Source: Citromicrobium sp.
GTDB lineage: Bacteria; Pseudomonadota; Alphaproteobacteria; Sphingomonadales; Sphingomonadaceae
Assembly (NCBI GenBank): GCA_002729695.1
Contig: PBYQ01000015.1
Coordinates: forward strand, 124,001 to 188,000
Length of the DNA: 64,000 nucleotides
Direction of reading: 5' to 3'
Part shown: positions 50,800 to 59,337 of the stretch, in pieces
Layout: each line of letters opens with the position of its first letter
Numbering within the stretch: the stretch's first letter is position 1
The notes under the pieces: model-generated
Seen by the model: only the letters and a program-made list of their open reading frames with translations
Database searches by the model: none
Told to the model about the DNA's origin: nothing
Made by a program: the position numbers and the translations under genes

Positions 50800-51894
50800 G
50801 TGCCCGAAATCGCCGTCATCCTGCCCACGCTCAACGAGCGGGAGAATCTCGCGCCGATGATCGCGCGGATCGACGCGGCGCTGGCCGGGCTCGACTGGGA
50901 AGCGATCGTGGTCGACGACGACAGCCCCGATGGGACCGCCGACGAGGCACGCATGCTTGCGCGGACCAATCGCCGGGTAAGCGTGATCCACCGCGTCGGG
51001 CGGCGCGGGCTTGCCTCCGCCGTGATCGAGGGTGTCTGCGCCACCGCCGCCCCGGTGGTCGCGGTGATGGATGCCGACCACCAGCACGACCCCGCGCTGA
51101 TCCCGCCGATGCTCGAAAAGCTGCGCGCAGGCGAGGCCGACCTCGTGGTCGCATCGCGTTTCGCCGATGGCGGCAGCGCGCGGGGCCTGTCGAGCGCCAA
51201 CCGAGAGAGGGGCTCGCGCATCGCCAACCGGCTGGCGCGGCTGCTGACGGGGGTCGAGCTGACCGATCCGATGAGCGGCTATTTCGTGATCAAGACCGAA
51301 CGGGTCCGCGCGCTCGCGCCGCGCCTTTCGGGGATTGGGTTCAAGATCCTGCTCGATATTCTCTCGCTCTCTCGCGGGCAGCTGCGCGTGGCCGAGGTGC
51401 CGATGCAGTTCGGTCAGCGGCTGGCAGGCGAGAGCAAGCTCGATCGCGCGGTGGCGTTCGAATTCGTCGCAGGCCTGTACGAGCGGTATCTGGGGCGGAT
51501 CATCCCCACCCGCTTCGCCATGTTCGCGACGGTCGGCGGGGCGGGCGTGCTGGTCCATCTGGCGGTGCTGTCGCTGCTGTATCCCGGCATGGCCGCGACC
51601 TTCTGGAAGGCGCAGGCGGTCGCGACCTTCACCGCGATGAGCTTCAATTTCTGGCTCAACAACTGGCTGACCTACCGCGACAAGCGGCTGCGCACGCTGC
51701 CCGCCTTCGTGCGCGGGTGGGCGCTGTTCTGTGTGGCGTGCTCGGTCGGCGCTCTCGCCAATGTCGGGCTCGCCAGCCTCATCGAGGCGCTCGCGGGCCA
51801 CTGGCTGCTCGCGGCCATCGCTGGCATCGTGGTCGGATCTGTGTGGAACTACGCGCTGTCGAACCGCTTCGTCTGGGGTCGTGGCACCCGCTAG
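50800..51894 (+). CDS. polyprenyl-phosphate glycosyltransferase (GT2) fused to GtrA
   Basis: 364 residues from GTG 50800 with GGGAAGAG upstream. The N-terminal GT2 domain (about 1-235) is dolichyl-phosphate-mannose-synthase-like: VILPTLNERENL, EAIVVDDDSPDGTADEA, VMDADHQHDP (DxD-like) and QRLAGESKLD. The C-terminal GtrA-type membrane domain has four helices (about 238-360; FATVGGAGVLVHLAVL). It likely makes a polyprenyl-phosphate hexose and flips or presents it. It meets a PMT-type gene tail-to-tail, overlapping by 4 bases, which would use such a donor. Confidence 0.9.
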   Translation: MPEIAVILPTLNERENLAPMIARIDAALAGLDWEAIVVDDDSPDGTADEARMLARTNRRVSVIHRVGRRGLASAVIEGVCATAAPVVAVMDADHQHDPALIPPMLEKLRAGEADLVVASRFADGGSARGLSSANRERGSRIANRLARLLTGVELTDPMSGYFVIKTERVRALAPRLSGIGFKILLDILSLSRGQLRVAEVPMQFGQRLAGESKLDRAVAFEFVAGLYERYLGRIIPTRFAMFATVGGAGVLVHLAVLSLLYPGMAATFWKAQAVATFTAMSFNFWLNNWLTYRDKRLRTLPAFVRGWALFCVACSVGALANVGLASLIEALAGHWLLAAIAGIVVGSVWNYALSNRFVWGRGTR

Positions 51895-53186
51895 ATCCAG
51901 CTTTTCAGCCATGCCCATTTCAAGAAGGCCTGCTTGTCCTCCAGCGCGCAGGCGCTGAGGATGGGGTAGAAATAGGCGAACAGCGCGACGCTGCCCGCCA
52001 GCACCAGCCAGAACGCCCACCGCTGGCGCAGCTCGCGCAGGCGATCGATCGCAAGCGCCAGCGCGGCCAGCTGGAAGCAGCTCGGCAGGAAATAGTGGTA
52101 GTAGAACTGCACCGGCTTGGCCGCGACGATCCAGAAAAGGATGCTCGCCGCGTAGAGGATCACGACCGCCGCCGCGTCCGGGCGGCGCAGGAAAACGGCG
52201 GCGTAGGCGCACCATGTCAGCGCGACCAGCCCCAGCCACATGGTCAGCGGATTGCCGATCAGCATGATGCCGCGCTGCGCGCCGTCATAGGTGTTGAACG
52301 CGTACCAGATGCCGCGCGTGTTAAGCACCCAGTCGCTCCAGTGCGTCTGGTAGGGATGGAATGCCTTCACGCTCATCTGAAGGCCCAGCATGTATTCCTG
52401 CGAGGCGATGGGGCCGAGGCCCGCGAAGGGACTCTTCGGCAGGACATAGGCGGGCCAGAAGGTGATGGCGTAGACCATCACCGGCACCAGCCCGAGCCAC
52501 AGCGCCGCCTCGACCAGGCTGACGCCGCGCACCGGCGGTGCCTGGTGATCGGTCAGCAGCCGCGCGGCGCCCACGGCACGCCAGCGGATGCCGAGGAAGG
52601 CGAGGCCGAATACCGGGGCGACGGGGATCGTGTTCCATTTGGACGCAAGCGCGCAGCCTATCGCTATGCCGGCAAGGGCAAGGTTCCTGCGCGCCCTCGC
52701 GGTGGTGCGGGCGGTGCAGGCGGCGGCGAACAGCCACAGCGCGATCATCACGAAAGCCGCCATAAAGATGTCGAGCATCGCGATGCGCGACTGGACGAAC
52801 AGGATGAAGCCCGTCGCCAGCAGCACGCCGTAGGCCAGCGTCGCGGCCTGCCGGTGGCTGACGTGCCACAGCGCGCGCATCGCGGCGAACATCGTCGCTG
52901 AACCCGCCAGCACCGGAAAAAACCGCCAGCCCCACGGGTTGTCGCCGAACAGCGCGAGGCCCGCTGCGATGATCTCCTTGCCCAGCGGCGGGTGCTCCGG
53001 GTTCCGGTAGGCCGTGCCCGCCAGCAACTCGCGCGCGGCGGGGAGGTAGTGAATCTCGTCGAAATAATGCGTGCCGGGGATCTCGATCCGCCACAGGCAC
53101 AGCGCAAAAAAAAGCAGCGTCAGGCCAAGGCTGGCCAGCAGGGGATCGTCGCTGGCGTGGACGCGGTCCGCATGGTCTGGGCTCAT
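51891..53186 (-). CDS. PMT-type protein/lipid mannosyltransferase
   Basis: 431 residues, multi-pass GT-C enzyme of the PMT (GT39) type. The first periplasmic loop carries the catalytic Asp-Glu in HYFDEIHYLPAARELL and the HPPLGKEIIAAG motif. About ten membrane helices follow, with a C-terminal PMT_4TMC-like part (VQFYYHYFLPSCFQLA). It transfers a sugar from polyprenyl phosphate to an acceptor, protein Ser/Thr in known PMTs. It pairs functionally with the adjacent GT2-GtrA gene. Confidence 0.88.
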   Translation of the reverse strand: MSPDHADRVHASDDPLLASLGLTLLFFALCLWRIEIPGTHYFDEIHYLPAARELLAGTAYRNPEHPPLGKEIIAAGLALFGDNPWGWRFFPVLAGSATMFAAMRALWHVSHRQAATLAYGVLLATGFILFVQSRIAMLDIFMAAFVMIALWLFAAACTARTTARARRNLALAGIAIGCALASKWNTIPVAPVFGLAFLGIRWRAVGAARLLTDHQAPPVRGVSLVEAALWLGLVPVMVYAITFWPAYVLPKSPFAGLGPIASQEYMLGLQMSVKAFHPYQTHWSDWVLNTRGIWYAFNTYDGAQRGIMLIGNPLTMWLGLVALTWCAYAAVFLRRPDAAAVVILYAASILFWIVAAKPVQFYYHYFLPSCFQLAALALAIDRLRELRQRWAFWLVLAGSVALFAYFYPILSACALEDKQAFLKWAWLKSWI

Positions 53187-53284
53187 TTCGGCTCACGAGA
53201 TACGGGGGGAGCGCGACGCCGACAAGCGGTGACATCGCGACGCATCCGGTGCGTGGCACAAAGGCCACGCTGACCCAGGCACGG

Positions 53285-53677
53285 TCAGGCTTCGGCGCGA
53301 GCCCTCCTCTCGAGCCAGAACAGGCGCGCAACCATCGCCAGCAGCCCGATGCTTGCAGTGCAGCCGACCAGCAGCGTCCATGGCAGCACGTTCATACCCG
53401 CCGCCCGCGCGCGCGGTGCGATGAAGAACAGCGCGACGACCGTGCACATAATCAGGTCGATCCACACCTGTAGCCCGGTGAGGTTCGCGGTGTGGTTGGT
53501 GTAGAACCCGGCCACTCCCTCGCTGGCGATCTGGACTGCGGTGTAGGTGGCAAATGCACCGCACAGCAGCGCCGCGATGACCGTATTGCCGGTCTCGCGC
53601 TTGGCGGCGAGGATGGTAAGGAGGCCGACGCCTCCGGCGATGACGCTTGCGATCCAGACGATGTCGAGCGGGGTCAC
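53285..53677 (-). CDS. four-helix membrane protein, likely target of the adjacent TetR
   Basis: 130 residues from GTG 53677, which has GGAG upstream; a GTG at 53701 would lie inside the operator. Four membrane segments (about 8-28, 34-55, 68-90, 96-118). I do not recognise a family. It is divergent from a TetR gene, and two matching palindromes lie between them. It may be a small exporter or sensor component, but no transporter motif is visible. Confidence 0.7.
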   Translation of the reverse strand: MTPLDIVWIASVIAGGVGLLTILAAKRETGNTVIAALLCGAFATYTAVQIASEGVAGFYTNHTANLTGLQVWIDLIMCTVVALFFIAPRARAAGMNVLPWTLLVGCTASIGLLAMVARLFWLERRARAEA

Positions 53678-53693
53678 GGGAGGGTCTCCATTT

Positions 53694-53709
53694 TGTAGCA
53701 CCTGCTACA
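53694..53709. promoter_or_regulatory. TetR operator, site 1
   Basis: TGTAGCACCTGCTACA: perfect 7-bp arms with a 2-base spacer, 16 bases upstream of the membrane-protein start. Its centre is 32 bases (about three helical turns) from that of site 2. Confidence 0.75.
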
Positions 53710-53725
53710 CATCGCAATAAAGGAA

Positions 53726-53741
53726 TGTAGCGATTGCTACA
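53726..53741. promoter_or_regulatory. TetR operator, site 2
   Basis: TGTAGCGATTGCTACA: same arms as site 1 with one mismatch (G for A in the left arm), ending 8 bases before the tetR ATG at 53750. Binding here would block tetR's own translation or transcription start, suggesting autoregulation. Confidence 0.75.
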
Positions 53742-53749
53742 ATAGAGAA

Positions 53750-54313
53750 ATGTCCCCAGCGCTTTCCAGACCTGACAAGATGTCTCGTGAAACCCTGTTG
53801 CCGCTGATGGCGGCGCACGTGCTCGAACACGGGCTTGGCGGGGCGAGCCTGCGGCCGCTCGCCAAGGCGGCAGGCACCAGCGATCGCATGCTGGTCTACC
53901 ATTTCGGCAACAAGAAAACGCTGATCGTCGAGTTGCTCGACCACATCGCGGGGATCTATTCCGCTGCGCTCGACATGGCGCTGGGCGATACCCGCCCCTC
54001 GAGTCGGCGCGAATGCTTCGATCGTGTGATGGAGCAGGCCGCCGATCCGGCAATGCGGCCCTTCATGGTCCTGTGGTGGGAAATCGTCGCCGGCGCTGCG
54101 CGCGACCTGCCCGGCTACGAAGTGGCCGCGCAGGAAATGATCGCCCGCCAGCTCGACTGGCTGATCCGCCAGATGCCTGCCGACGACCCCGATCCAGAAG
54201 GTGGCGCGCGGCTGCTGCTCACGCTGATGGAGGGATCGCTGATGCTCGGCACGGTCGGTCATGCCAAGACCGCGCGCGATGGATTGCTTGCGAGCGACTT
54301 GTCGCCCTCGTAA
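53750..54313 (+). CDS. TetR family transcriptional regulator
   Basis: 187 residues. N-terminal helix-turn-helix (about 12-60; GASLRPLAKAAGTSDRMLVYHFGNKKTLI) and a helical ligand-binding domain. The start could be ATG 53750 or 53780. It is divergent from the small membrane protein, with two palindromes between the genes. It likely represses that gene and itself; the ligand is unknown. metZ follows 10 bases after its stop but is probably separately expressed. Confidence 0.9.
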   Translation: MSPALSRPDKMSRETLLPLMAAHVLEHGLGGASLRPLAKAAGTSDRMLVYHFGNKKTLIVELLDHIAGIYSAALDMALGDTRPSSRRECFDRVMEQAADPAMRPFMVLWWEIVAGAARDLPGYEVAAQEMIARQLDWLIRQMPADDPDPEGGARLLLTLMEGSLMLGTVGHAKTARDGLLASDLSPS

Positions 54314-54323
54314 GCGGACGCCC

Positions 54324-55529
54324 ATGAAGAAGACCACCGGAATGGATCGCTCCGTCACGTCGCAGTGGCGTCCCGCAACGCAGGCCGTGCGCGGCGGCAC
54401 CTGGCGCGGCGAGCATGGCGAGACGAGCGAGGCGCTGTTCCTCACTTCGGGCTATACCTACGACAATGCGGCCGAAGTCGCCGCGCGTTTCGCGGGCGAG
54501 GCCGAGGGGATGACCTATTCGCGCCTCCAGAACCCGACGGTCGCGATGCTCGAAGAACGCATCGCTCTGATGGAGGGGGCGGAAGGCTGCCGCGTGCAGG
54601 CGAGCGGGATGGCCGCGATGACCGCCGCGCTGCTGTGCCAGCTTTCCGCAGGCGATCACTGCGTCGCCGCGCGCGCCGCGTTCGGTTCGTGCCGCTGGCT
54701 GGTCGACCACCTGCTGCCGCGTTTCGGGATCGAGACCACCGTGATCGACAGCGCGGATAACGACGCGTGGGAAGCGGCGATCCAGCCCAACACCAAGGTC
54801 TTCTTCTTCGAAACGCCCGCCAACCCGACGCTCGACGTGGTCGATCTCGAGCATGTCTGCGGCGTGGCGAAGGCGCACGGGATCACCACCGTGGTCGACA
54901 ATGCCTTCGCCTCGCCCGTGCTCCAGCGGCCGATGGAATTCGGCGCGGATGTCGTGGCGTACAGTGCGACCAAGCTGATGGATGGGCAGGGCCGCGTCCT
55001 CGCGGGCGCGGTGTGCGGGACGAAGGAGTGGATCGACGAGGTGCTGCTGCCGTTCCAGCGCAACACCGGGCCCAACCTCTCGCCCTTCAACGCGTGGGTG
55101 GTGATGAAGGGGCTGGAAACGCTCGACCTGCGCGCGCACCGCCAGAGCGAGAACGCGGTCGCGCTGGGCCAGATGATGGAACCGCGCGTGCCGCGCATCC
55201 TCCACCCCGGTCTGCCGAGCCACCCGCGCCACGCGCTCGCATTGAAACAGATGCGCGCCACCGGCCCGATCTTCGCCTTCGACCTCGGCAGCCGGGCAAA
55301 GGCGCACGCGCTGCTAGACGCGCTGGAGCTGATCGACCTCTCCAACAATATCGGCGATTCGCGCAGCCTCGCCTGTCACCCCGCCAGCACCACGCACGCA
55401 GGCCTGAGCGAAGAAGTGCGGGCAGAGATGGGCGTGACCGAGGGGCTGGTGCGGATCAATGTCGGCCTCGAAGATATCGAGGATATCAAGGAAGACATGG
55501 ACCGCGCGCTTAGCGCCGCGGGGTTCTAG
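54324..55529 (+). CDS. metZ: O-succinylhomoserine sulfhydrylase MetZ
   Basis: 401 residues from ATG 54324. It is a PLP-dependent Cys/Met metabolism enzyme making homocysteine directly from O-succinylhomoserine and sulfide. Motifs: YSRLQNPTVAMLEERIALMEGAEG, SGMAAMTAALL, ETPANPTLDVVD, PLP-Lys K217 in YSATKLMDGQG, and CHPASTTHAGL near the C-terminus. MetZ in Alphaproteobacteria is often next to apaG, as here (1.4 kb away). In-frame ATG at 54342 is an alternative. Confidence 0.92.
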   Translation: MKKTTGMDRSVTSQWRPATQAVRGGTWRGEHGETSEALFLTSGYTYDNAAEVAARFAGEAEGMTYSRLQNPTVAMLEERIALMEGAEGCRVQASGMAAMTAALLCQLSAGDHCVAARAAFGSCRWLVDHLLPRFGIETTVIDSADNDAWEAAIQPNTKVFFFETPANPTLDVVDLEHVCGVAKAHGITTVVDNAFASPVLQRPMEFGADVVAYSATKLMDGQGRVLAGAVCGTKEWIDEVLLPFQRNTGPNLSPFNAWVVMKGLETLDLRAHRQSENAVALGQMMEPRVPRILHPGLPSHPRHALALKQMRATGPIFAFDLGSRAKAHALLDALELIDLSNNIGDSRSLACHPASTTHAGLSEEVRAEMGVTEGLVRINVGLEDIEDIKEDMDRALSAAGF

Positions 55530-55607
55530 TCCTTTAGGGCAGCCGACGGAACGGGCTCGCTCGCTCACGTTGTTTCTTGTGAAAGCAGATCACAGGAGAC
55601 GACCCAA

Positions 55608-56873
55608 GTGAGCGAACTACTCGAAGCGGCACAGCAGCGGATGGAGCGGGCGGCGGAGCTGATCGGGCTCGAAAAAGAGGTCGTCTCGCACCTGCGCGAT
55701 CCGATCGAGACGCTCGCCGCGTCGGTCCGGCTGCGGCGCGACGATGGCTCGGCGGTGTCGCTCAAGGCGTGGCGCTGCCGCTACAATTCCTCGCTCGGCC
55801 CGACCAAGGGCGGGATCCGCTTCCACCCGAGCGTGCATCTCGGCGAGGTCGAGACGCTGGCCTTCCTGATGACCATGAAATGCGCGCTGATGGGCCTGCC
55901 CTTCGGCGGCGGCAAGGGCGGTGTGGAGGTCGACGCGCACGACCTGTCGACGATGGAGAAAGAGCGCGTGGCGCGCGGTTATGTCCGCGCGATGGCGAAA
56001 ATCCTCGGGCCCGACCGCGATGTGCCTGCGCCCGACGTCGCGACCGGAGAGCGCGAGATGGCGTGGATGGTCAGCGAATATTCGGAAATCGCCGGATCGA
56101 TCCAGCGGCACGCCTTCACCGGCAAGCCCGTGGCGCTCGGCGGAATGCCGGGGCGCACCCCTGCCACCGGGCGCGGCGGGCATATCGCGCTCGAAGCGAT
56201 GCGCGACCTTGCCGGGCTGGGCGAGGAAGGCGGGCTGACCATCGCGCTGCAAGGCTTCGGCAATGCCGGGCGCTGGTTCGCCCGCGCAGCCGAGAACGCG
56301 GGTCACAGCATCGTCGCCGTGGCCGATTCTTCGGGCACGATCAGCGATCCCGACGGGCTCGACATCGACGAGCTGGTCCAAGTGAAGGACCACAAGGGCA
56401 AGGTCACCGCTTACGACGGCGGCGATGCCAGCGACGACCCCGAAAAGGTGCTGTCGACCGAATGCGACGTGCTGGTCTTCGCCGCACTGGGCGGAGTGAT
56501 TGCCGACGCAGACGATGTGAAGGCGCTTAGTTGCAAGGCCATCGTCGAGATCGCCAACCGCCCGATCCTGCCCGCCGCCGACGGCGCACTCGCGGATGCG
56601 GGGATCGAGGTGGTGCCCGACATCCTCGCCAACGGGGGCGGGGTCACTGTCAGCCATGCCGAATGGGTGCAGGGCCGCCAAGGCATCGACTGGGACGAAG
56701 AGGAGGTCACCGACTATCTCGAGCAAAAAATTTCGGACGCTGCGGAGAACGTGCGCGAGGTGATGCAGGAGTGCGACACCGATATGCGCACCGCGGCCTA
56801 TGCCGTGGCTTTGCGGCGGCTGTGCGCGGCGATTTCGGCCCACGGAACCCGCGCCGATTTCGGCAAGAGCTGA
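55608..56873 (+). CDS. Glu/Leu/Phe/Val dehydrogenase (probable glutamate dehydrogenase)
   Basis: 421 residues from GTG 55608 with AGGAG upstream. The dimerisation domain carries the catalytic Lys region GLPFGGGKGGV and the substrate segment YNSSLGPTKGGIRFHP. The C-terminal Rossmann domain holds IALQGFGNAGRWFA. The family interconverts amino acids and 2-oxo acids with NAD(P). The glutamate-type Lys and the length fit GDH, but leucine/phenylalanine dehydrogenases cannot be excluded. Confidence 0.88.
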   Translation: MSELLEAAQQRMERAAELIGLEKEVVSHLRDPIETLAASVRLRRDDGSAVSLKAWRCRYNSSLGPTKGGIRFHPSVHLGEVETLAFLMTMKCALMGLPFGGGKGGVEVDAHDLSTMEKERVARGYVRAMAKILGPDRDVPAPDVATGEREMAWMVSEYSEIAGSIQRHAFTGKPVALGGMPGRTPATGRGGHIALEAMRDLAGLGEEGGLTIALQGFGNAGRWFARAAENAGHSIVAVADSSGTISDPDGLDIDELVQVKDHKGKVTAYDGGDASDDPEKVLSTECDVLVFAALGGVIADADDVKALSCKAIVEIANRPILPAADGALADAGIEVVPDILANGGGVTVSHAEWVQGRQGIDWDEEEVTDYLEQKISDAAENVREVMQECDTDMRTAAYAVALRRLCAAISAHGTRADFGKS

Positions 56874-56954
56874 CGCGCGGGCGCATCGGTGGTGGGAAAG
56901 TCGCGTTTGTGCGCCTTGCCCTCGGCCCGAATCGCATTACGCTCGCGAATCGTG

Positions 56955-57353
56955 ATGAAGAACCTGTTCGATCATGCAGCGACAACCGACGGTGTTACCG
57001 TGCGGGTCACGGTCAACTTTCTGCCGGAGCAGAGCGATCCTGCGAACGGCAAGTGGTTCTGGATCTACCATATCCGGATTGAGAACGCGTCGCGCGAGCG
57101 GGTTCAGCTAATGACGCGCCACTGGCGCATCACCGACGCGCAAGGCACGGTTCGCCATGTCGATGGCGAAGGCGTGGTGGGCGAACAGCCGGTCCTCACC
57201 CCCGGGCGCAGCCACGATTACGTGTCGGGCTGCCCGCTGACCACTCCGTTCGGATCGATGGAGGGCTTCTACACCTTCCACCGCGAGGACGGGACGCCGA
57301 TCGAGGTGCGGATTCCCTTCTTCCCACTCGCCGCACCCGCCACCGCGCATTGA
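56955..57353 (+). CDS. apaG: ApaG domain protein
   Basis: 132 residues from ATG 56955 (GTG at 56952 possible). Immunoglobulin-like ApaG fold: VTVRVTVNFLPEQSDP, WIYHIRIEN, LMTRHWRITDAQG, VRHVDGEGVVGEQPVL and GSMEGFYTFHREDG. Its role is linked to Co2+ resistance and Mg2+ flux in Salmonella; the biochemical activity is unsettled. It follows the dehydrogenase gene by 81 bases. Confidence 0.9.
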   Translation: MKNLFDHAATTDGVTVRVTVNFLPEQSDPANGKWFWIYHIRIENASRERVQLMTRHWRITDAQGTVRHVDGEGVVGEQPVLTPGRSHDYVSGCPLTTPFGSMEGFYTFHREDGTPIEVRIPFFPLAAPATAH

Positions 57354-57400
57354 CCTGCGGCTTGTGAGGCAGCGGCGACCGGGCTAGCGCTCCGTCCGTC

Positions 57401-58204
57401 ATGAAGCGCACGCTCCTGCCTCTCAACGCCCTGCGCGTGTTCGATGCGGCCGCTCGCCACCTGTCCTTTACCCGGGCGGCGGACGAGCTGGCCGTCACCC
57501 CGGCGGCGGTCGGCCAGCAGATTCGCGCGCTCGAAGACCATCTCGGCACGGTCCTGTTTCGCCGCACGAGCAAGGGGCTGGAACTGACCGAGGAGGGCAG
57601 CGCGGGGCTCGATTCGTTGCGCGAAGGGTTTCTCCATTTCGAGGAGAGCGTCGCGTCGATGCAGGCGGGCCAGGCGGTCGATCGCTTCGCCATCGCCGCG
57701 CCGCGCGGGATGCTCGAAAACTGGCTCGCGCCGCGCCTCGCAGGCTTCCAGGCGGAGCACCCCAATGTGCGCTTCCAGCTGCGCGAGCGCGAGCGGGCGG
57801 ATTTTTCCGAAGCCAACCTCGACGTTGCCATCTGGCTTGCCGAAGGGCCCGACGAGTTTCCCGGCGAGCCGATGTCCGAGAGCGCGTGGGTCACGGTCGG
57901 CCCGGTCGATCCATCGGTAGCCGATGGGCGCAGGATCGGCTGGCCCGGCGACGGACGGACCGAAGAGGCCGAGCCTTGCATCTCTGTCGGCAGCGCCGGC
58001 CAAGCGCTCGCCTGCGTGGTGGCGGGCATGGGGTCGGCGCGGCTGCCGCATGCACTTGCGGCGCAGGCGATCGAAGCCGGTACGGTTGCGGTGCTCGATG
58101 GGCCGGTCGAGGGTCGGCGCGGTTACTGGCTGGTCGCCCCGCCGCCGCAATGGCGGCAGAAGAAAGTTCGCGCGCTGGTCGAGTACCTCAAGGGCACGCT
58201 CTAG
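57401..58204 (+). CDS. LysR-family regulator, GcvA-like
   Basis: 267 residues, slightly short for the family. Helix-turn-helix at about 5-65 (LNALRVFDAAARHLSFTRAADELAVTPAAVGQQIRAL), strongly like GcvA, then an effector domain whose C-terminal part is compact (GRRGYWLVAPPPQW). It is transcribed with apaG, 47 bases downstream. A target is not readable from position. It is the second GcvA-type regulator in the window. Confidence 0.9.
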   Translation: MKRTLLPLNALRVFDAAARHLSFTRAADELAVTPAAVGQQIRALEDHLGTVLFRRTSKGLELTEEGSAGLDSLREGFLHFEESVASMQAGQAVDRFAIAAPRGMLENWLAPRLAGFQAEHPNVRFQLRERERADFSEANLDVAIWLAEGPDEFPGEPMSESAWVTVGPVDPSVADGRRIGWPGDGRTEEAEPCISVGSAGQALACVVAGMGSARLPHALAAQAIEAGTVAVLDGPVEGRRGYWLVAPPPQWRQKKVRALVEYLKGTL

Positions 58205-58367
58205 CAGCGCGCCGGTGCGGCGATGCTGGCTGACGCTACGTAACGGCCACAGGCGCGCAATCGCTACCCCGCCCGGTAACCCAAAAGAAACCATCTCGGA
58301 TCACAATTGGGCAGGTAGTCGCAGTTTCGCGCTGCATCGCGTTAACAGGGGAGCGCTCCAGGTCGCC

Positions 58368-59150
58368 ATGCCGAAGCTAGTCGAAATCCCGGAATCCCCG
58401 CGTGCCGCGCACGACGGGAACCCCGTCGACGCGGCTCCCGTGGCCGATCGCCGCAAGAACGAGCGTCAGATCGCAACCTTCCGCACCTGCTGCATCGTGA
58501 TCGATGGAGAGGCGCATCCGGCCATCCTGCGCAACATGAGCAATGGCGGCGCCATGTTCGAAGCGCTCGTCCCCGCAAAGCCCAACACGCTGCTCACTTA
58601 CTGGTGGGACGGCATCCAGCCCGTCGAGGCGCGCGTCGCGTGGGTGGAGGGTAATCGCATCGGGGTTGCCAACCTTTCCGGCCCAGCGGCTGCGATCCCT
58701 GTTCCGCGCCCGCGTGCGACACGCGTTCCCGCGCGTCTCCAGGTCCGCATCTGGCAGGGTTCCAGCCCGCAATGGTGCGAACTGGAGAATATCTCGATGT
58801 CGGGCATCGCGGTGCACAGGCTCGATGGGGCGACCACCGGCACGCTGTGTACTATCGAAGTGGGCGGGCAGACGCTGCACAATGCCATGATCGTCCGGTC
58901 GGACGATCTCGTGACCGGCATCAAGTTCGAACGCCCGTTGCCCCCGGCCAAGCTGATCCAGATGCTGGAGGACGGTCTGGCAGCGGCACATGCAGGCACC
59001 AGGCCCGTCGTGCGGCGCGATACCCCCTCGACTGCCAGCCAGTGCGCAGGACAAATGGCCGCACCGGTCGCGCCCGCCGGAGGCGAGGAAGAGCAGACCG
59101 GCCCGCGCGAACCCGACGAACCGCCCAAGACAATCCGCCGTTTCATCTAA
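58368..59150 (+). CDS. tandem PilZ-domain protein
   Basis: 260 residues from ATG 58368. Two PilZ-like halves: residues about 22-110 with RRKNERQ (Arg-rich c-di-GMP motif) and NMSNGGAMFE (N-x-S-x-x-G), and about 118-205 with RATRVPARLQVRI and NISMSGIAVH. A disordered, acidic C-terminal tail follows (EEEQTGPREPDEPP). It may act as a c-di-GMP effector; the Arg motif of the second half is less canonical. No motility or polysaccharide gene adjoins. Confidence 0.85.
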   Translation: MPKLVEIPESPRAAHDGNPVDAAPVADRRKNERQIATFRTCCIVIDGEAHPAILRNMSNGGAMFEALVPAKPNTLLTYWWDGIQPVEARVAWVEGNRIGVANLSGPAAAIPVPRPRATRVPARLQVRIWQGSSPQWCELENISMSGIAVHRLDGATTGTLCTIEVGGQTLHNAMIVRSDDLVTGIKFERPLPPAKLIQMLEDGLAAAHAGTRPVVRRDTPSTASQCAGQMAAPVAPAGGEEEQTGPREPDEPPKTIRRFI

Positions 59151-59289
59151 GTCTGGATGGCAAAGCGGTGTGCCGCTGAGCTGTTCGTGCAATTCACTTG
59201 CAGGACCGGGCCGCAGAGTTGCGGTTTTCCGCGCGGATCGACGCGTGCCGGGCAGAAAATTTCGCGAGCGCGTAAACCGCGCTTGCTTT

Positions 59290-59308
59290 AATGATACGCA
59301 TTCGCAAT
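59290..59308 (+). promoter_or_regulatory. putative Fur box before the TonB-dependent receptor
   Basis: AATGATACGCATTCGCAAT, 29 bases before the TTG start of the receptor. It resembles proteobacterial Fur boxes of the form AATGAGAATCATTCGCAATT (hexamer repeats GAT A.. CATT). The iron-related downstream genes support the assignment. Confidence 0.6.
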
Positions 59309-59337
59309 AGCGCCTCCCAACACACAGGGAGGTTCCA

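Noticed and set aside
55549..55572. EcfG promoter before the glutamate dehydrogenase gene
   Set aside because: GGAAC and CGTT are present but the spacer is 15 bases, shorter than the accepted 16-17.
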